NCBI RefSeq assembly: GCF_014805625.2
Contig: NW_023998567.1
Location: 1,258,078-1,322,077, forward strand
DNA from: Glossina fuscipes
Taxonomy: Eukaryota; Arthropoda; Insecta; Diptera; Glossinidae
Reading direction: 5' to 3'
DNA length: 64,000 bases
A program made the position numbers and the translations under genes. The notes below the pieces were generated by a model that saw nothing but the letters and a program-made list of their open reading frames with translations, was not told where the DNA came from and ran no database searches. Positions 23,690 through 36,289 of this stretch are shown here, one piece after another. The first letter of the stretch is position 1, and each line of letters starts with the position of its first letter.

Positions 23690-23835
23690 TTTTTGCAACC
23701 AGGAGAGTGCCACAGAGACACACAAAAGGACGAGCATGTCTAAATTAACTCAGAATTTCACACTAATCAAGAATATGTATACTTTATAGGATCTCTGAAG
23801 CTTCCTTTGGGTGTTACATATAGTTTGCCAAAAAG
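23690..23835 (+). repeat. Fragment of a fly-type dispersed repeat
   Basis: The order of segments (GGACGAGCATGTCTAAAT, TATACTTTATAGGATCTCTG, CTTCCTTTGGGTGTTACA) matches what I recall of a dispersed repeat of higher flies that carries GTCTAAATCGACTCAG and TACTTTATAGGGTCTCCGA. It is diverged and partial. Confidence 0.4.
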
Positions 23836-23839
23836 CAAA

Positions 23840-25510
23840 ACGAGTGTACCCCCATCTTTCAGTGTTAGGTATAAAAACGATATAAAAGCGCTAAAAAAAT
23901 GTAGTGTACAAAGAGCAAAAAGTGCCCAGGAAACGCTTCGCAGGCTTCCACCATGAAGCAGTGGTAGCAAAAAACAAAAAAAGTGGGCTAAGTGTAATAT
24001 AAAAAAAATGGCAAATAGATGAGTTCTTTTAAATTGTTTTGTGAAAAAGTGCAGAGTTGGAGCTCATTAAAAGCTCCTTACTAAGAACTGCAAGAGCTCG
24101 CTCTTCCAAACGAAAGAACGAAAAAAGAGTTTTAGAAGTAATGTTTAAATTTACCGATGTGATGGGATATACATCAGATGAAAAAGAGAATGGCTATCAA
24201 TTCGGAAAGCATTTTGCATGTATGCGGGCGCGTGTAAATTGGACCGACACAAAAACATGCAGTGAAATTTTTCAGCTTTTGTGTTATACATGAATTCTTT
24301 ACTTTCATGGTTTTGCTTGTTAATAAAAAAACCTTTTCTCCCGTCTAATTATTTACATAGCTTTGCCACTTTAACTTCGGAGCTTTGAGCTACTTTTGGT
24401 AGCAGTGTTTGTCAATACAAAGATGAGTACTCCAATAGGTAATCCGGTAGGTGATCCCGCTATTGCTATTTCTAATTGGTTATGCCTACAACAGGTACAC
24501 TTTCAAGACACTAAATAATTGTTTCTTTATCATTTACCAAAATGTTACAGGCCTAAACTCTATGATGAGCCAATCTTCCTTTAGCTGTGTAAGCTGTGAT
24601 TGTTCAGTGCTTGGTTTTACTGAAATTTGATTGAAGCTTGAACTGCATAGCTCTGAAAACTTTCTTTCGAATGTCTACGTATTCAGAAATAATAGATCAG
24701 CGGCGGCGTTCTTATAACTCTATCCTCGTTCCGTCTTTTTCAATTTTCACCTTCCTTCGACGGTGAGTTTCTTGCTTATGTGTTAGTCGCACAGAAACAC
24801 ATTTTTAAAACACAGTCCTATATAGCCCCTAATTTATTAATTAATGTTTACAAAAAACATGCTTATCTTATTTGGGCGGGGCAGCCAAATTTACCATACT
24901 TAACGTACTTTCCAAATATTATATTATTTTCGACCTTTTTTCCTGCCTTATGAGGACTTTTTCTGATAACCTGTACAAATAAGTCTACAAAATGAACCAA
25001 TTTAATGTAAACTACCAGCTATTGATTTTTTTGTTAAAATGTTGCTATGGACTAACTTTCATCATAACATATTAAAAATTAAACCTTTTTCGAAATGGTT
25101 TCTTATTTGTGAGAAACTGTGTATGGAATGAAGTCCAACAAATAAATCTCTATGGTTTAAATTTGCTCCACCTAATTTTCATGTCCAATTACCAACACGT
25201 TTCACCACAAAACATTTTCACCACGGTATACAAGGGCTTTCCTTATAAGCGGAGGAGTCCGGAGAGCAGAGCTACGTAGTTCAAATTCGGTCAGATTGAT
25301 TTCAGTGCCAAATTACTATTATGGACCGGTATATGGGAGGAAGTACAAATTTTACACCCTATCTAAGTATTTCACAATCTAGAATGCCAGAGTATTTTTA
25401 TTCACCTACTTTTGTCAAGAAGTTTTGAATAATGATATAATAATAACTTTCCAAAATAAGGCACAGCTTAGAGAGTTATCGAGAAAATTATCCAACCGAA
25501 ACAATCTACA
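23840..25510. other. Intronic stretch, no gene recognised
   Basis: No conserved domain was found on either strand. The 78-codon frame at 24057-24293 has no recognised similarity. Confidence 0.45.
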
Positions 25511-25514
25511 ATAG

Positions 25515-25650
25515 AGTTCGTCCTTGGGCCAACAGCCCGCGCGTATCAAATTTCATCAAAATATATCAAAAGTTGCGGTCTGTAGGTTGGACATAAAAAT
25601 ACATGGATGTAGACGAATAGACGGGCAGACAGGTTTCTAGAAAATGGTTC
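25515..25650 (+). repeat. Dispersed repeat, partner at 51560
   Basis: It shares TC-TCCTTGGGCCA and TTTCATCAAAATATATCA segments with 51560-51680 at similar spacing and in the same orientation. Confidence 0.4.
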
Positions 25651-25789
25651 TGTATTGGTCAGTATAACAAAAGGTGAGTCAAGCTTAAGCCTGTCTGGTT
25701 ATTACATATGTGTGCACAAATCTATAACTACAACTAGTCATGTGGGATAAAAGAAGTGGCACATCTTATGCTGGAATACGCCTTGGTTC

Positions 25790-26030
25790 TATCGTCACGT
25801 TATTTGCCTAGATCTATTGAAGGCTTTTGATCGGATTTACCTCTCTCCCCTGCTTGGTACATTATGGTTTACTGGTCTTTCTAGCAACATATTCGACTTT
25901 TTTCACTCATATCCAAAGTATTGTGTCTCTCCACGTAGAATCAAGGTTTCAACTTAGCTGCTCAAGGGTGTCGTTTTAGTCTTATCTCTTCACATCATTT
26001 ATGAATGACTAACGGATGCATATTAAACAC
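25790..26030 (+). mobile_element. LINE reverse transcriptase scrap
   Basis: The frame reads CLDLLKAFDRIYLSPLL and then FDFFHSYPKY, matching the DLSKAFDRV palm motif of LINE reverse transcriptases and the segment after it. A stop interrupts the frame before the GVPQGS region, where LLKGVVLVLSL is what remains. It is much more diverged than the Jockey copies A to D and belongs to a different family. Ends are undefined. Confidence 0.6.
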
Positions 26031-26034
26031 TCGT

Positions 26035-27170
26035 AAATTCTAATGTTTGCTAGCATAATATTTCTGTTCCGCTCATTCATATATCGGTGTTTAACTTCAG
26101 TGTTGCAATAATTTAAAAAATGTGATAAACTTAGATCTGGTAGCTTCGTGCTATCGCTATATATTATTGACAGTTATGAGTTGGCAGGTTTCAATGGGTC
26201 CGAAGTTGAGACTACGCTTTCATATCACCAATTACATAAATAAGGTGATGTCAGTTTTAGAAAATGTGATGTACTGTGCCAAAGAGTTCAATAATCGATA
26301 TGTTAACAAGTGGCCATTTACTTCCGTTGAAATATTCACTCATTTATCGTGTTATTAGAATCTGTATAAAAGTAATTTTTGTTATTTGCTAATATATTTG
26401 AATTCATAAATACTCTATTTTAATGAGTAAAATAACCTATGACTTGTCCCGAACATAGCAGCAGCGTATATTTATTATTTAGCTACTATTAATTGCTTTT
26501 AATTCCGTATAAGATTTCAACATGTATACTTGTTTTATATTAGTTATTTTACGCAGCTAAAAAAAATAATCTTAAATTTAGAAAAGTATATATTTCGAAG
26601 AATATTTATCTGCTTAAATTTCAGTGAGGAACGATTATTATTTTCCACAGTAACGGAAGGCACAAACAATGATATATGTGTTCACCCCTTTGTCACAATG
26701 GCAAGATATCAAGGCACCTTTGCATGATAAACAAAAGAAAAGGAGCGGAGAAAAGAAATGCCGGTGTACGCAATAAAGTCGTGTAAGAGATAAGTTTAAG
26801 TTTAAAAAAGCACGAATTAAGTAGGGCAGAGAATACGAAATTTTAGTCTTTAAATTAAAATTGCTGCAATATTTTATTTCAACAAGAAACTTTCTTATTT
26901 TTATCTTTTCCGATTGCTAAGACTTATTCTAAGCAATTCACTGACACTGAACAATAGCTGTCTTCAAAAAAGATGACTGAGCCAAAAAAAGTAAAATCAG
27001 AAGAATTACAAAGTGCTAGATTTAGAAACCTACCGTAAATTTTATAGCTATTTTCTAATCCGTCTAATTTAAAGATAACTTGAAAAGAAAGGTCATACTT
27101 TGAAAGGGAAATGTTATACTCAAATTAAAACTTATACTTTTTCGATGTCGCGTTGCGATCCGTCAATATG
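26035..27170. other. Intronic stretch, no gene recognised
   Basis: Short frames only; no domain or repeat structure was recognised on either strand. Confidence 0.45.
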
Positions 27171-27174
27171 CTAA

Positions 27175-28240
27175 ATCATGTTGCCATGGTCAATTAACAA
27201 TAAATTCAACGTCGGGAAGAGTAGGAAATTCGAATGAATAGGACGAAACAACAGCAGATACTGTAATTAGAAAATCATCACCCGCGCGACATAATTGATC
27301 CTTTCTGAAAACCTGGAAAGAATGGTGAAAATATTCTGACTAATGTAAATCAGGTTTCAATATGAGTCAAACAGAAAACCTGCACTGCGGGCTTACGTCC
27401 CGCATATTTTGGTAAATAAAAGCTACTGGACATGAAGAAACATTTAGCTTTTTGAGGGTGGAAGAACTATCAAATTAGTATTACAGAGTAGATCCCGAGG
27501 AATGAATTTTGTAATTAAGGATTCAATTGGCCACAATGGTTTGTTTAACAAAATTTCCATGGTTTTAGTCGTAACTAATACTTTAAAAGGCGAGATAGCT
27601 CTTGGATGAGATAGAGCCAATTTGAAAATATTTACACGCTTCAAATTGACAGATGGGACTTTTGTAGCCAGATAACATTTAATGTTATGCACAAAAGTGT
27701 CAGGCGCCAGACCTCACGCGAATATTGCCTTTCTTTGTGGCACTGCTGACAAGCAGACGTCATCCCTACCAGAAGCAATAGGTTTCATAAGTAGGGAGTT
27801 TTGAGTTGATAAGATAATAGAAGGAGTATTTTCATGTGCCGCTTGTGTGACTTGCCCAGCGAGGGGACCCGGGGACACACCAGGACATCGAGGGGGGATT
27901 TGGTATTTTTATTAATATTCTCTGGAGATGTAGGCAGAGTATTCTGAATGGCACAACTGGGAGGAGATACCCTTGCCACTTCAGCATAGCTGAAACGAGG
28001 AGGAGGGCTTTCCGGGTAGAGGAAACGCTAATGTTCTTTGTAGCCAAGGATGGAGCACTCGAATGAATTGACGAATGAGATTTGAGCGAAGGGGAAGCTG
28101 AAATACCGCACGCTACACCACGCGTAGGTTTTTTACAGGCCGCTGTGGAAGATGAGTGCTTTAGATGGCGACACTCATCAAACATTGTCTTGATTTTTTT
28201 CCAACTTTCCACACAATGAAAGGAGGAAGTTGGCACTATA
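27175..28240 (-). mobile_element. Jockey-clade LINE, copy D (ORF1 to ORF2 junction)
   Basis: The minus strand carries the middle and end of ORF1 (28236-27444 in pieces) and the first part of the ORF2 endonuclease (to about 27175), homologous to copy B at 34300-35395. The ORF1 C-terminus reads KCYLATKVPSVNLKRVNIF and ends SKS-stop, where copy B has SKN-stop. ORF2 again opens in the -1 frame over the ORF1 stop. Both ends of the element are missing, so it was cut by deletion and not only by 5' truncation. Confidence 0.75.
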
Positions 28241-28244
28241 TGTT

Positions 28245-29280
28245 GTCAACCATCTTTCGCAAAACCTTTACCAATTAACCACTACGACTTTAAAAAAAGA
28301 CAGTACACAATTTTTGCCACTTCTGCTTACCCCAGGGTTGCTTGATATTGGTTTGCGTCTTTTTACAGCTTATAGAAGCTGTAGCTATTACTTTAGTAGG
28401 TTTTTCACAAACTGCAGTTTTATTATCGTTTAAATCTTTATATAGGTTAGAAATGGCAACATTTCTAAAAGTCTATATTTTCTTGTTCTTCTGCAAAGCA
28501 GCCACTCCGAAGTATGTAGTTTTTGAGTATCTTTATTTCGATTTCCGAATTTTCATGGAATATAATAAAAAAAAATTTTTCTGCAGACTACTTTTGTTTA
28601 CAAAATTCAGCAATTTTTGATTGGCACAACGAAAGTCGTGGCAAAATAAATACTCATTAATAAAATTTTTTATAGACAAAAGTGGAGGCGATGAATTTTT
28701 CGATAAATACCACAAAGACTTATTAGAAAGAACTCGTCTGCTTAATCTAAACTTTTGTGCCAGGTAGAAAAAATGTCATAGAATATTAGATTATTTTCAT
28801 ATGAAATTTTCTGATTTACTGGGCTCAGAAACAGTAATAAGCATGAAAATGGTTTCAGACATCCAAATAACTTCACGATGACTTTTGGAAAGTGAAGATT
28901 GTTGCAGTATTTGAGCCGAAAAATTTATTTTTAGGTAATGAATTAAATTTCCATTGATTTAAACTTTAATGAAAGCGAAATATTTGCATAGAAAAGTGTG
29001 TACATTATACTGAAAAATTTTAATTTACTTTTTAATTTTGATTTTTTTTATATCGTCCGAAGATTCAGCAGAAACTGAAGGATTTGTATTCATTCGATTT
29101 ATTCCACATGGGATACGGCTAACACCCACAACATGGGAACGATCTGAAACTTTATCCCTCAGGAACACCTTAGACCACATTTTTTCATATTAGATCTTAG
29201 TTCTATTTTAACTCTTTGTTCAATTTCAAGATCCGAAAGCATTTTTGTGAATCGGTCGTAGTAATACTTACGTGCGTTTT
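28245..29280. other. Intronic stretch, no gene recognised
   Basis: Low-complexity AT-rich sequence. It could include the decayed integrase end of the Gypsy relic at 29280-31250, but I could not recognise one. Confidence 0.4.
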
Positions 29281-31250
29281 TGTTAACCTCTATCCTTGCT
29301 GGAAACTGGAAATTGTTGTTAGATCATATCTTGTTCTTCTGAACAAGATTTTTATTCTTTTAGATAGCTGCTTCGAAGCGAATGCCACAGATTTATAGTT
29401 CTGAAAAATTGTGGCACTCAGCCCAGTAGATTTCAACAGACTTTCCGGTCTTGTAATATCAGGAGCCCTCTGTATTACCGACAAATCTTTGGAGTTCTTT
29501 TGATAAACGAAAATAAGTTATTACCTCGATTTTCGACTTATCCGGTTTAAATGATTCATCTGATAAAATATGACCATAGAATGTAACATGAGGGTTACAC
29601 AAGTTCCTTTTTGTTTTGTGCAGTTTACAATTCCAACTTTCATAACCTTCCAGTAGCAGCCATAGACTAGCTATCAGCCGTTACCTCTATATCATTTAGA
29701 TCATAAGTCATTCGTCAAATTTTCAACTGAAAAAATTCTGGACCTGGCGAGACTCCAAATGGAGTCCAAAATGCCATCATCTTCTAAATTCAGTATACCA
29801 AAACCCTTTCTTTGCATCAATGGTTGAAAAAGCTTTAACATTGGACAGTTCCGACAACATTTCATCCATTATCGTGAATTATGAATTAAATCAATTTAGG
29901 GCTCAATTAAGTGGAATAACGTCCATACATATTCGGAACCTGTTTGCCTTCTGGATAAGAATAATGTTGCTTACCCAAGCAGGGTGTGTTTCTGCTTTGG
30001 CAAACATATCATTTTTTCCAGTCTCTTTATTTCTCCTTTTAATTTTTCTTTCAGAATAACCGGTATTCGTCGTGTCTTTCGATGTACTGGTGGTGCAAAC
30101 GGGTCGCCTTCCAACTTAATTTTTCCTCGAAGCCGCAACCTTTAAAGAGGTTGATGAACTGAGCAATTATACTACCGGACTGCAGTTTGAGGAAATTTAA
30201 CTTTTCCGAATAGTAGTTCTTTGCTCCAACAGAGTGAGTATTTTATCAAAACCGAAGACAAAAAAGCACCTTCCGGCAGCAAAAACTCGTGATCAGTATT
30301 AACAACTTGGAAATAATAATAGTAATAATATAATATATTTTCGACAAGAAATTTTAACTTTTTTTTCCAAACTTCTATTTTTACACCACCAAATGCTTTT
30401 AGATTACAGTCTGATATATCTAAACTTGAAAACTTTTGTTAATAAAATTGCAAAGGTTTATAGAACCAACTATACACAGGTCAATACCAACATCCGCTAA
30501 TCGTTAGCTTCAAACGCACTTCGCGCTATTTCTGTTATTTCCGAAAGCTAGCTCATATTGATGCTTCAGAACTCGAAACGACATCTTCTGCGTCTGGTGG
30601 GAGTATTATTTCATTTATTTGCTGCAGTTTTGAAATATAAACATTTTGCAAACTGTTTTGGTTTTTTGCATATTATACACTTTTTATTAAGAGCGGGACA
30701 GCTGCCTTTTGTAAATGGGTGGGAACCTTCTAAAAATTTATACAGTTTCTTCGAATATGTTGATCCTTTGATTTTACCGCCTTGATACCTGCATTTACTA
30801 TTTCATTGTATCTGTACTCAGCTACATCGTATACTTTCTATTGTCAACGTTATCATAACTCAACTTTGAAAGATCTTCTTTTAGAAATTGTTTCTTGAAA
30901 TTCTCCGTATGCCAAAAATTACTTCGTCATGGATTATAACTTTCTTTAGAGAATTTTGAGGGCCTTCGTGTATGTATGGAAGCCACCTTTCGAGAAAAGC
31001 GTGATCGTGATACATAGTTCAACTTTCGTTAGCAGTGTCTTGAAATCGTGAAATTTTGTCTTCATCTCAAGCGGCAAAGTTGTCGAACTTCTACTTCACT
31101 TCATCCTCTACCAACGAACACAATAGATTGACCTTGTTAGTTTCTTTTTCTACAACCCATATCGCGATACCTATTGTCTGCGATGCATAGTCTGCTGCAT
31201 CACCTGCATTTGCGTGTCTATAAATTCTTTATCAGACATGTTTTGGACAA
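29280..31250 (-). mobile_element. Decayed Ty3/Gypsy gag-pol, minus strand
   Basis: Read downward from 31250, the parts come in polyprotein order. A zinc-knuckle-like segment CPALNKKCIICKKPKQFAKC is at about 30690-30630, with the His replaced by Gln. A protease-like stretch with DVGIDLCIVGS lies near 30490. A linker with EGDPFAPPVHRKTRRIPVIL is at about 30110-30050. Reverse transcriptase follows at about 30040-29650, with THPAWVSNIILIQKANRFRI, a MDEMLSELSNVKAF motif and TIDAKKGFWYTEF. The thumb with CNPHVTFYGHILSDESFKPD is at 29620-29540. Stops and frameshifts are frequent. No LTR was identified. Confidence 0.6.
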
Positions 31251-31777
31251 ATCAGTTCAAAGCTATTGTCGATAAACTTATTATTACATTTATTTTATAT
31301 TTAATCCTAACGAAGAAAATGCGACGAAAAAGGGCTTTGATTCTGATCTTACATATGCCATATTTATATTATGCCAGATCTGTCAATCTTATCACAGAGG
31401 AATTCAATAATTTTCGATTATTTATTTATTTATTTATTTTATTCCACTTATACTAGAAACTCAACTGAACAAATAACAGTCGAGTTCAATAGGCTCTTAA
31501 TGCAAAACTAATATTAATTAACAATAAAATTGAGTCTAAGCATAATAAAACAAATAAGAGGAAAAGAAAAGAAAAAAGAAAAAACAGCATGTACACTATC
31601 AGCATAGGAGCACACTTACAACCGGTACAGGACCAAATTGCAAATGAACCCCTAAGCCATCGCAAACATGCATAAGCCTGGCAACCGATAATAAATTGAC
31701 AATAATTCACTTTCGAAACGTAACGACTTTTTAAGGATAAGAGCTAGTTTAACTACGACATAGGTAAATCGCGCGTA

Positions 31778-34602
31778 TTATGTTGCTTTAATGGACTTTA
31801 AGGAGTCCGATAACGAGAATAAGTGATAGACGTCATTTAGGTTCTTGCAAACTACTCTGAGCGGGTTAAACAGCTCATAATTAAATTTACACTGATTAAG
31901 CTTAACCAAGATAAAGTGCCTAGAGATGCGGTTAGGGACATTAAAGATTATTTCACCAAGTAATGAAGGCGAGTCAATAGCACCATTTATTACTTTGATT
32001 ACAAACCTGCGTTTCTCAAGAGACGGTAAGGATAGCAGAAGCAACCAATTTTCATAGGGAGGAAGAGAGGCAATCGGATCACAACCCAAATTTCTAAGGG
32101 CAAACAGGAAGAATTGCTTTTGAACAGATTCAATTGAATATACATAGCACCTATATGAAGGAGACCACACGACAGAGGCATACTCGAATATGCATCTAAC
32201 CAAACACATGTACAGCCTTTTCGTAATGCAGGGATCATCAAGCTCTTTGGACCACCTTTTTATAAAACCAAGCGCGGACCTAGCTTTGCTAATCAAAAGC
32301 TCAATATGCAAGTTAAAACGTAACCTATGGTCAAATATAACGCCTAAATCTGTAATCGAATCGACGTCCTCCAACTTGGGCGAGTAAATGAAATACTGAG
32401 CAATGAAATACTTTCTTCTTGAGAAAGAAAGCTTCTTACATTTATTTAGATTTAGAGTCAGAAGATTCAAGGAGCACTATGCAACAAAATTATCCAAATC
32501 ACCTTGAAGCTGATGTGATTGCGATTCAATAGAGAAGGAAGAAAACAGTTTCACATCATCAGCATATATTAAGATCTGGCTAGAATTAATCACCGATGGG
32601 AGATCGTTAATGTATAAACTAAATAAAATGGGACCTAAGTGACTTCCATGAGGTACGCCAGACGTCACGGGGGAATTCATCCGAGCTAATGGAGTTAAAA
32701 AAAAATCTGAAGGATCTATTGTGCAGATAAGAGCTTATCCATTTTACTAAGTAGGGTGGGAAACCAGAGGCTTGAAGTTTAAAGATAAGTAGTCTATGGT
32801 TAACCATATCAAATGCTTTGCTTAAATCAGTGTAAATAACATCTGTGCGAGAGCCACTAGAAAAAGCCTTGAAAACATGACAGGTAAACTCTAACAAGTT
32901 GGTGACTGTAGATCGCCCTTTCCGAAAGCCGTGCTGGTGCGGAGAAATATACGAATTAATGCAAAGGCCAAATGCTGAGTCACAATACGCTCGAACAACT
33001 TGGGCAAGACACTCAACTTGGCTATGCCTCTGTAGTTCTCAACAAATTGTCTACTTCCACTCTTGTGGATAGGAATAAGGAAACTACTCTTCCAACATGA
33101 AGGGAAAACACCTAAATACAAGGACATGTTAAAAATCTTTGAAATTACACCACATAACTCGACAGCGCAAGATTTAAGTACACATGCTGGAATTCCATCA
33201 GGTCCAGGCGAACAACTGTATTTTAGAGAACTCAACCCTTTGAAAACATCATCTTCCGAAATAGCCAAGTTAGGTATTGAAACCGAGTTAGTTGTAGGAT
33301 ATGGGTAGTTTGCTGATAAATCGAAATTAGCAATCGAAAAGTTTCGTCGGAAATACTCAGCAAATAGATTTGAGATTTCAAAATCATCCGAGGAATCAGA
33401 GCCATTAAAAGAAACATGAGCGGGATATGTGGAAATTTTTCTTTTAGAGTTAACAAATTGAAAGAAGATTTTAGGATTAGCAAACAGAGAGGATTTAATG
33501 AACTGAAGGTATCTGCAGTAATAATGATGGTTGAGGGAGTTAAATCTATGCCTCACCACCGAGTAAGCGACATAGTCGAGCGCAGAACCACTTTTCGAAT
33601 ATTTTTTGAATAGCGAGTTTTTTCTATTCTTGTGATATTTAATTGCCTTATTAAACCACGGGGGACATCTGATTCGAGGTCGACAATGCTTGATCGGAAC
33701 AGATGCAGCAATAGCTAGATTTAATGTATTGTAGAACGATGGCAATAAGCTTTCAATACTACCGGTTGAGAAATCAAGCGTCAGATGTGAAAGACGATGT
33801 TTTAGTAATATAATATTGATTTTATGAAAATCATAATAATTATTTAAAAAAGATTGATTTGGCATCTTAAGGCATTTCAACAAACCATCATTAATATGAT
33901 GAAAGGAAATGCATATTGATGGATGATAAGGATCCTCAGGTAAACTAAAAGGTGGACAACGATTTACGTTAATCTCGGGAAAATTGGCAAAGCAGAGATC
34001 AAGCAGTCTACCATTACAATTAAGGGTACGATTGTATTGACCCAAATTATGATCAAACAATTCACTAAAGAACACAACAGCCCTATCAGACGTTGAAGTA
34101 GGAACCAAACAGCCAGAATTATCAGTGTTACACCAAGTGACTTGAGGCAAATTGAAGTCACCCAATGCAACGACCAAATCGGTGGGTATAGACCGCTTGG
34201 CCACTTCACAAATGAGGGCAGCGTGTTTCCTGTAAATGGAGATATCAGAATTTGGGAGAATGATGGTTATAAATACATGTTTATCAGGCATATTCGCACG
34301 AATAGCGATAAATTCAACGTCAGGAGAAGTGGGAAATTCAATTAAATTGGACGGGACTGACGTAGATATGGCAGTTAATACACCACCACCAATGCGATTT
34401 ACTCGACCATTTCTAAACACTTGGAAAGAATTATGAAAAAGTTCCGACGAATGTAGATCGGGTTTTAGCCAAGTTTCAGTAAAGGCCAAACAGAAAAATT
34501 CCGTGCTCACTGAATTTAGAAAAGTGGAACGAATTTTCGAATTTAGGCCCCTAACATTTTGATATATGAGAGATAGTGGGCCTGAAGAAACAATTAGTTT
34601 TT
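31778..34602 (-). pseudogene. LINE copy B ORF2 (endonuclease-reverse transcriptase)
   Basis: ORF2 nicks the genomic target and copies element RNA into it. The N-terminal APE-type endonuclease shows YQNVRGLN (Asn), AFTETWLKP (Glu), GDFNLPQVTW and a C-terminal DPYHPSI. The reverse transcriptase has SCSPGPDGIP, YRGIAKLSVLPKLFERI, ISPHQHGFRKG, YTDLSKAFD, a GVPHGS where GVPQGS is usual, and the catalytic YADD. A C-terminal domain follows with FIKRWSKELDDP. Lesions are a frameshift near 32960, one extra base in the G-run 32669-32673, and a TAG at 32479-32477. The open frame continues upstream of the first ATG to the ORF1 stop. Confidence 0.85.
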
Positions 34603-35645
34603 TGAAGGCGACAAGACTACTGCCTTGGTATTACGGGGACGATCTCGAGGGATCAATTCCTTAATTAAAGATCCTACTGGCCACAGTGATTTGTTTAACA
34701 ACATATCACTGTTTTCAGTCGCAACTAATATTTTAAAAGAGGAGATTGCCCTAGCTTGCGAAGGAGCCATTTTGAAGATGCTAATACGCCTTAAGTTGAC
34801 TGATGGGACTTTCGTCGCCAGATAACCTTTTATGTTATCCACCGATGTTTCAGGTGCCAGTCGTGGCACAAATATTGCTTTTCTGGGAGGAACTGCCGTC
34901 AAGCAAATGTCATTATTTGGAACAGGAGGGGGGTTCACAGTAGGAGAGTTTCGAGTTGGGGAAATATAGATGGGGTTATCGCCCTTGTACCGGCAGCTTG
35001 TAAGACTTGCCCACTCTGGTGACCGGCATTCACACGCGAACAGCCAGGAGGAGAGGATGACTTATTTTTCTCTTCATTACTTTTAGGCGATGGCACTTGA
35101 TTAGAGTGAGTGGCGGCTCTGGGCGGAGATACCCTTGCCACTTCAGCGTTGCTTAAAACCGATGGACTTGCCGGTTTGTTTGTAACTGTTTTGCTACCAA
35201 CCGACTCAGCAATATCGGAAACATTAATGTTCATTTTAGAGTTAGAGGGAACGGTAACTTGTACCAACGAATTAGATTTGGAGAAAGCCAGAGGTGACGT
35301 CCCACACGCTACGCTACGAGTAGAAGATGAGTGTCCAATAAAGCGACACTCATCCAACCTAGACTTAATGAGCTCAAACTTTTCCCACAAGGAGCCGAGA
35401 TTTCTACTCAATTCCGAGAAACCATAACGGGTCTCCGTGAAAAGTTTATACAAGTCAATGTCCCGCTGACTACAGTCAGGACATGACCATCTTAAGCCTT
35501 TAGACGGATCAGCGACTGCGTCAGCAGCACGGCCGAGAATACCGGCACATTTTGCATGACCAAAGCGCTCGCAGAGCCAACAAGAAACGAATCTATCAGA
35601 TACCGGGCCTGATTTCGCCCGACAAGGTGTATATAAACACTCCAT
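34594..35645 (-). pseudogene. LINE copy B ORF1 (PHD-like zinc cluster)
   Basis: ORF1 proteins bind element RNA in the ribonucleoprotein. This one starts at the ATG at 35645. The N-terminal 60 residues hold a Cys/His array like a PHD or related cross-brace finger: CLYTPC, SCWLCERFGHAKCAGI and RWSCPDC. A Ser/Pro-rich low-complexity middle follows, and the C-terminal part at 34938-34594 includes IKGYLATKVPSVNLRRISIF and ends PSKN. A frameshift near 34950 separates the two parts; the frame carrying SPTRNSPTVNPPP joins them. I saw no CCHC knuckles of the usual Jockey kind. It ends in TAA at 34596-34594, directly after a slippery heptamer. Confidence 0.75.
34597..34603 (-). promoter_or_regulatory. 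Possible -1 ribosomal frameshift site (A AAA AAC)
   Basis: In the ORF1 frame the codons read TCA AAA AAC TAA, which puts a canonical X XXY YYZ heptamer directly on the ORF1 stop. A -1 slip enters CTA ATT GTT and the open ORF2 frame leading to LIYQNVRGLNSK. Copy D has AAAAAGC at the same place and keeps the -1 relation. No ATG for ORF2 lies at the junction. A downstream stimulatory structure was not assessed. Confidence 0.5.
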
Positions 35646-35765
35646 GTCCTGTCAAAAAGACAGTTGTTGATTATGAAGAACAGACACACAAATCACTAAA
35701 AAAAAATCCTGAAGATAAAAATTTATCAACCAATTTGTGCAAAACTTCTCTGTTAGGTTGACACT

Positions 35766-36289
35766 GTAACGAGAGATCACTAGCAACACAAACTACAAAC
35801 GCCGAAAAAATAACCAGAGAAAAAGAGAGAAAACAAAAAAAAAAAAAAGAGATTTATATCAGAGCTCAAAATATTTGTTTGCAAAAATCCAGTGTATCAA
35901 AGCGTAAAGAAAAAATATTTCTTTTACTTTGAATTCACTCACTTTCCTATCAAAGTATATTATAAAATCACACACTATAAGGCAGAATAGCCACGAAATT
36001 CAACAAAAAATTAAAATTTTAATTGCCGAAACAAAATATATACGACTATACCGCGCGACAGAGTTGCCAGACTTGATTAAAAAACCAAAAATCTAGTGTG
36101 ATTTTAAATTCTATTTAAAACAATTTAATTATTTTTTCAAAAAGACTTCCTTGTCATTTTATTTTTAGCCAGCTTCCCAAAGTCCTTTGGAATTGGATTG
36201 GAATCAAGTGGCTATTTGCCTGGTTTGAACGTATTAATAATTGAAATAGTTGAAGAAGCCGGACCTTGCGAAAGCAATGAATAAGTAGG
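35766..36289. other. AT-rich stretch between LINE B and the Copia relic
   Basis: It contains an A-rich run near 35820-35850 and no coding signal. It may hold the 5' UTR of LINE copy B. Confidence 0.4.

Larger units (their letters stand above)
31418..35765 (-). mobile_element. Jockey-clade LINE, copy B (near full length)
   Basis: This is the most complete member of the family (copies A, C, D and E are partial). It contains ORF1, ORF2 with endonuclease and reverse transcriptase, a 3' UTR of about 350 bp and a TAAA-type tail at 31418-31441. The 5' end is placed near 35765 but could reach about 35870. ORF1 has one frameshift; ORF2 has two frameshifts and a nonsense codon, so the copy is inactive but young compared with its neighbours. 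It lies in the FATP intron in the sense orientation. Confidence 0.85.

Noticed and set aside
33063..34436. Plus-strand frames of 65-81 codons
   Set aside because: They are shadows of the well-supported LINE ORF2 on the opposite strand.
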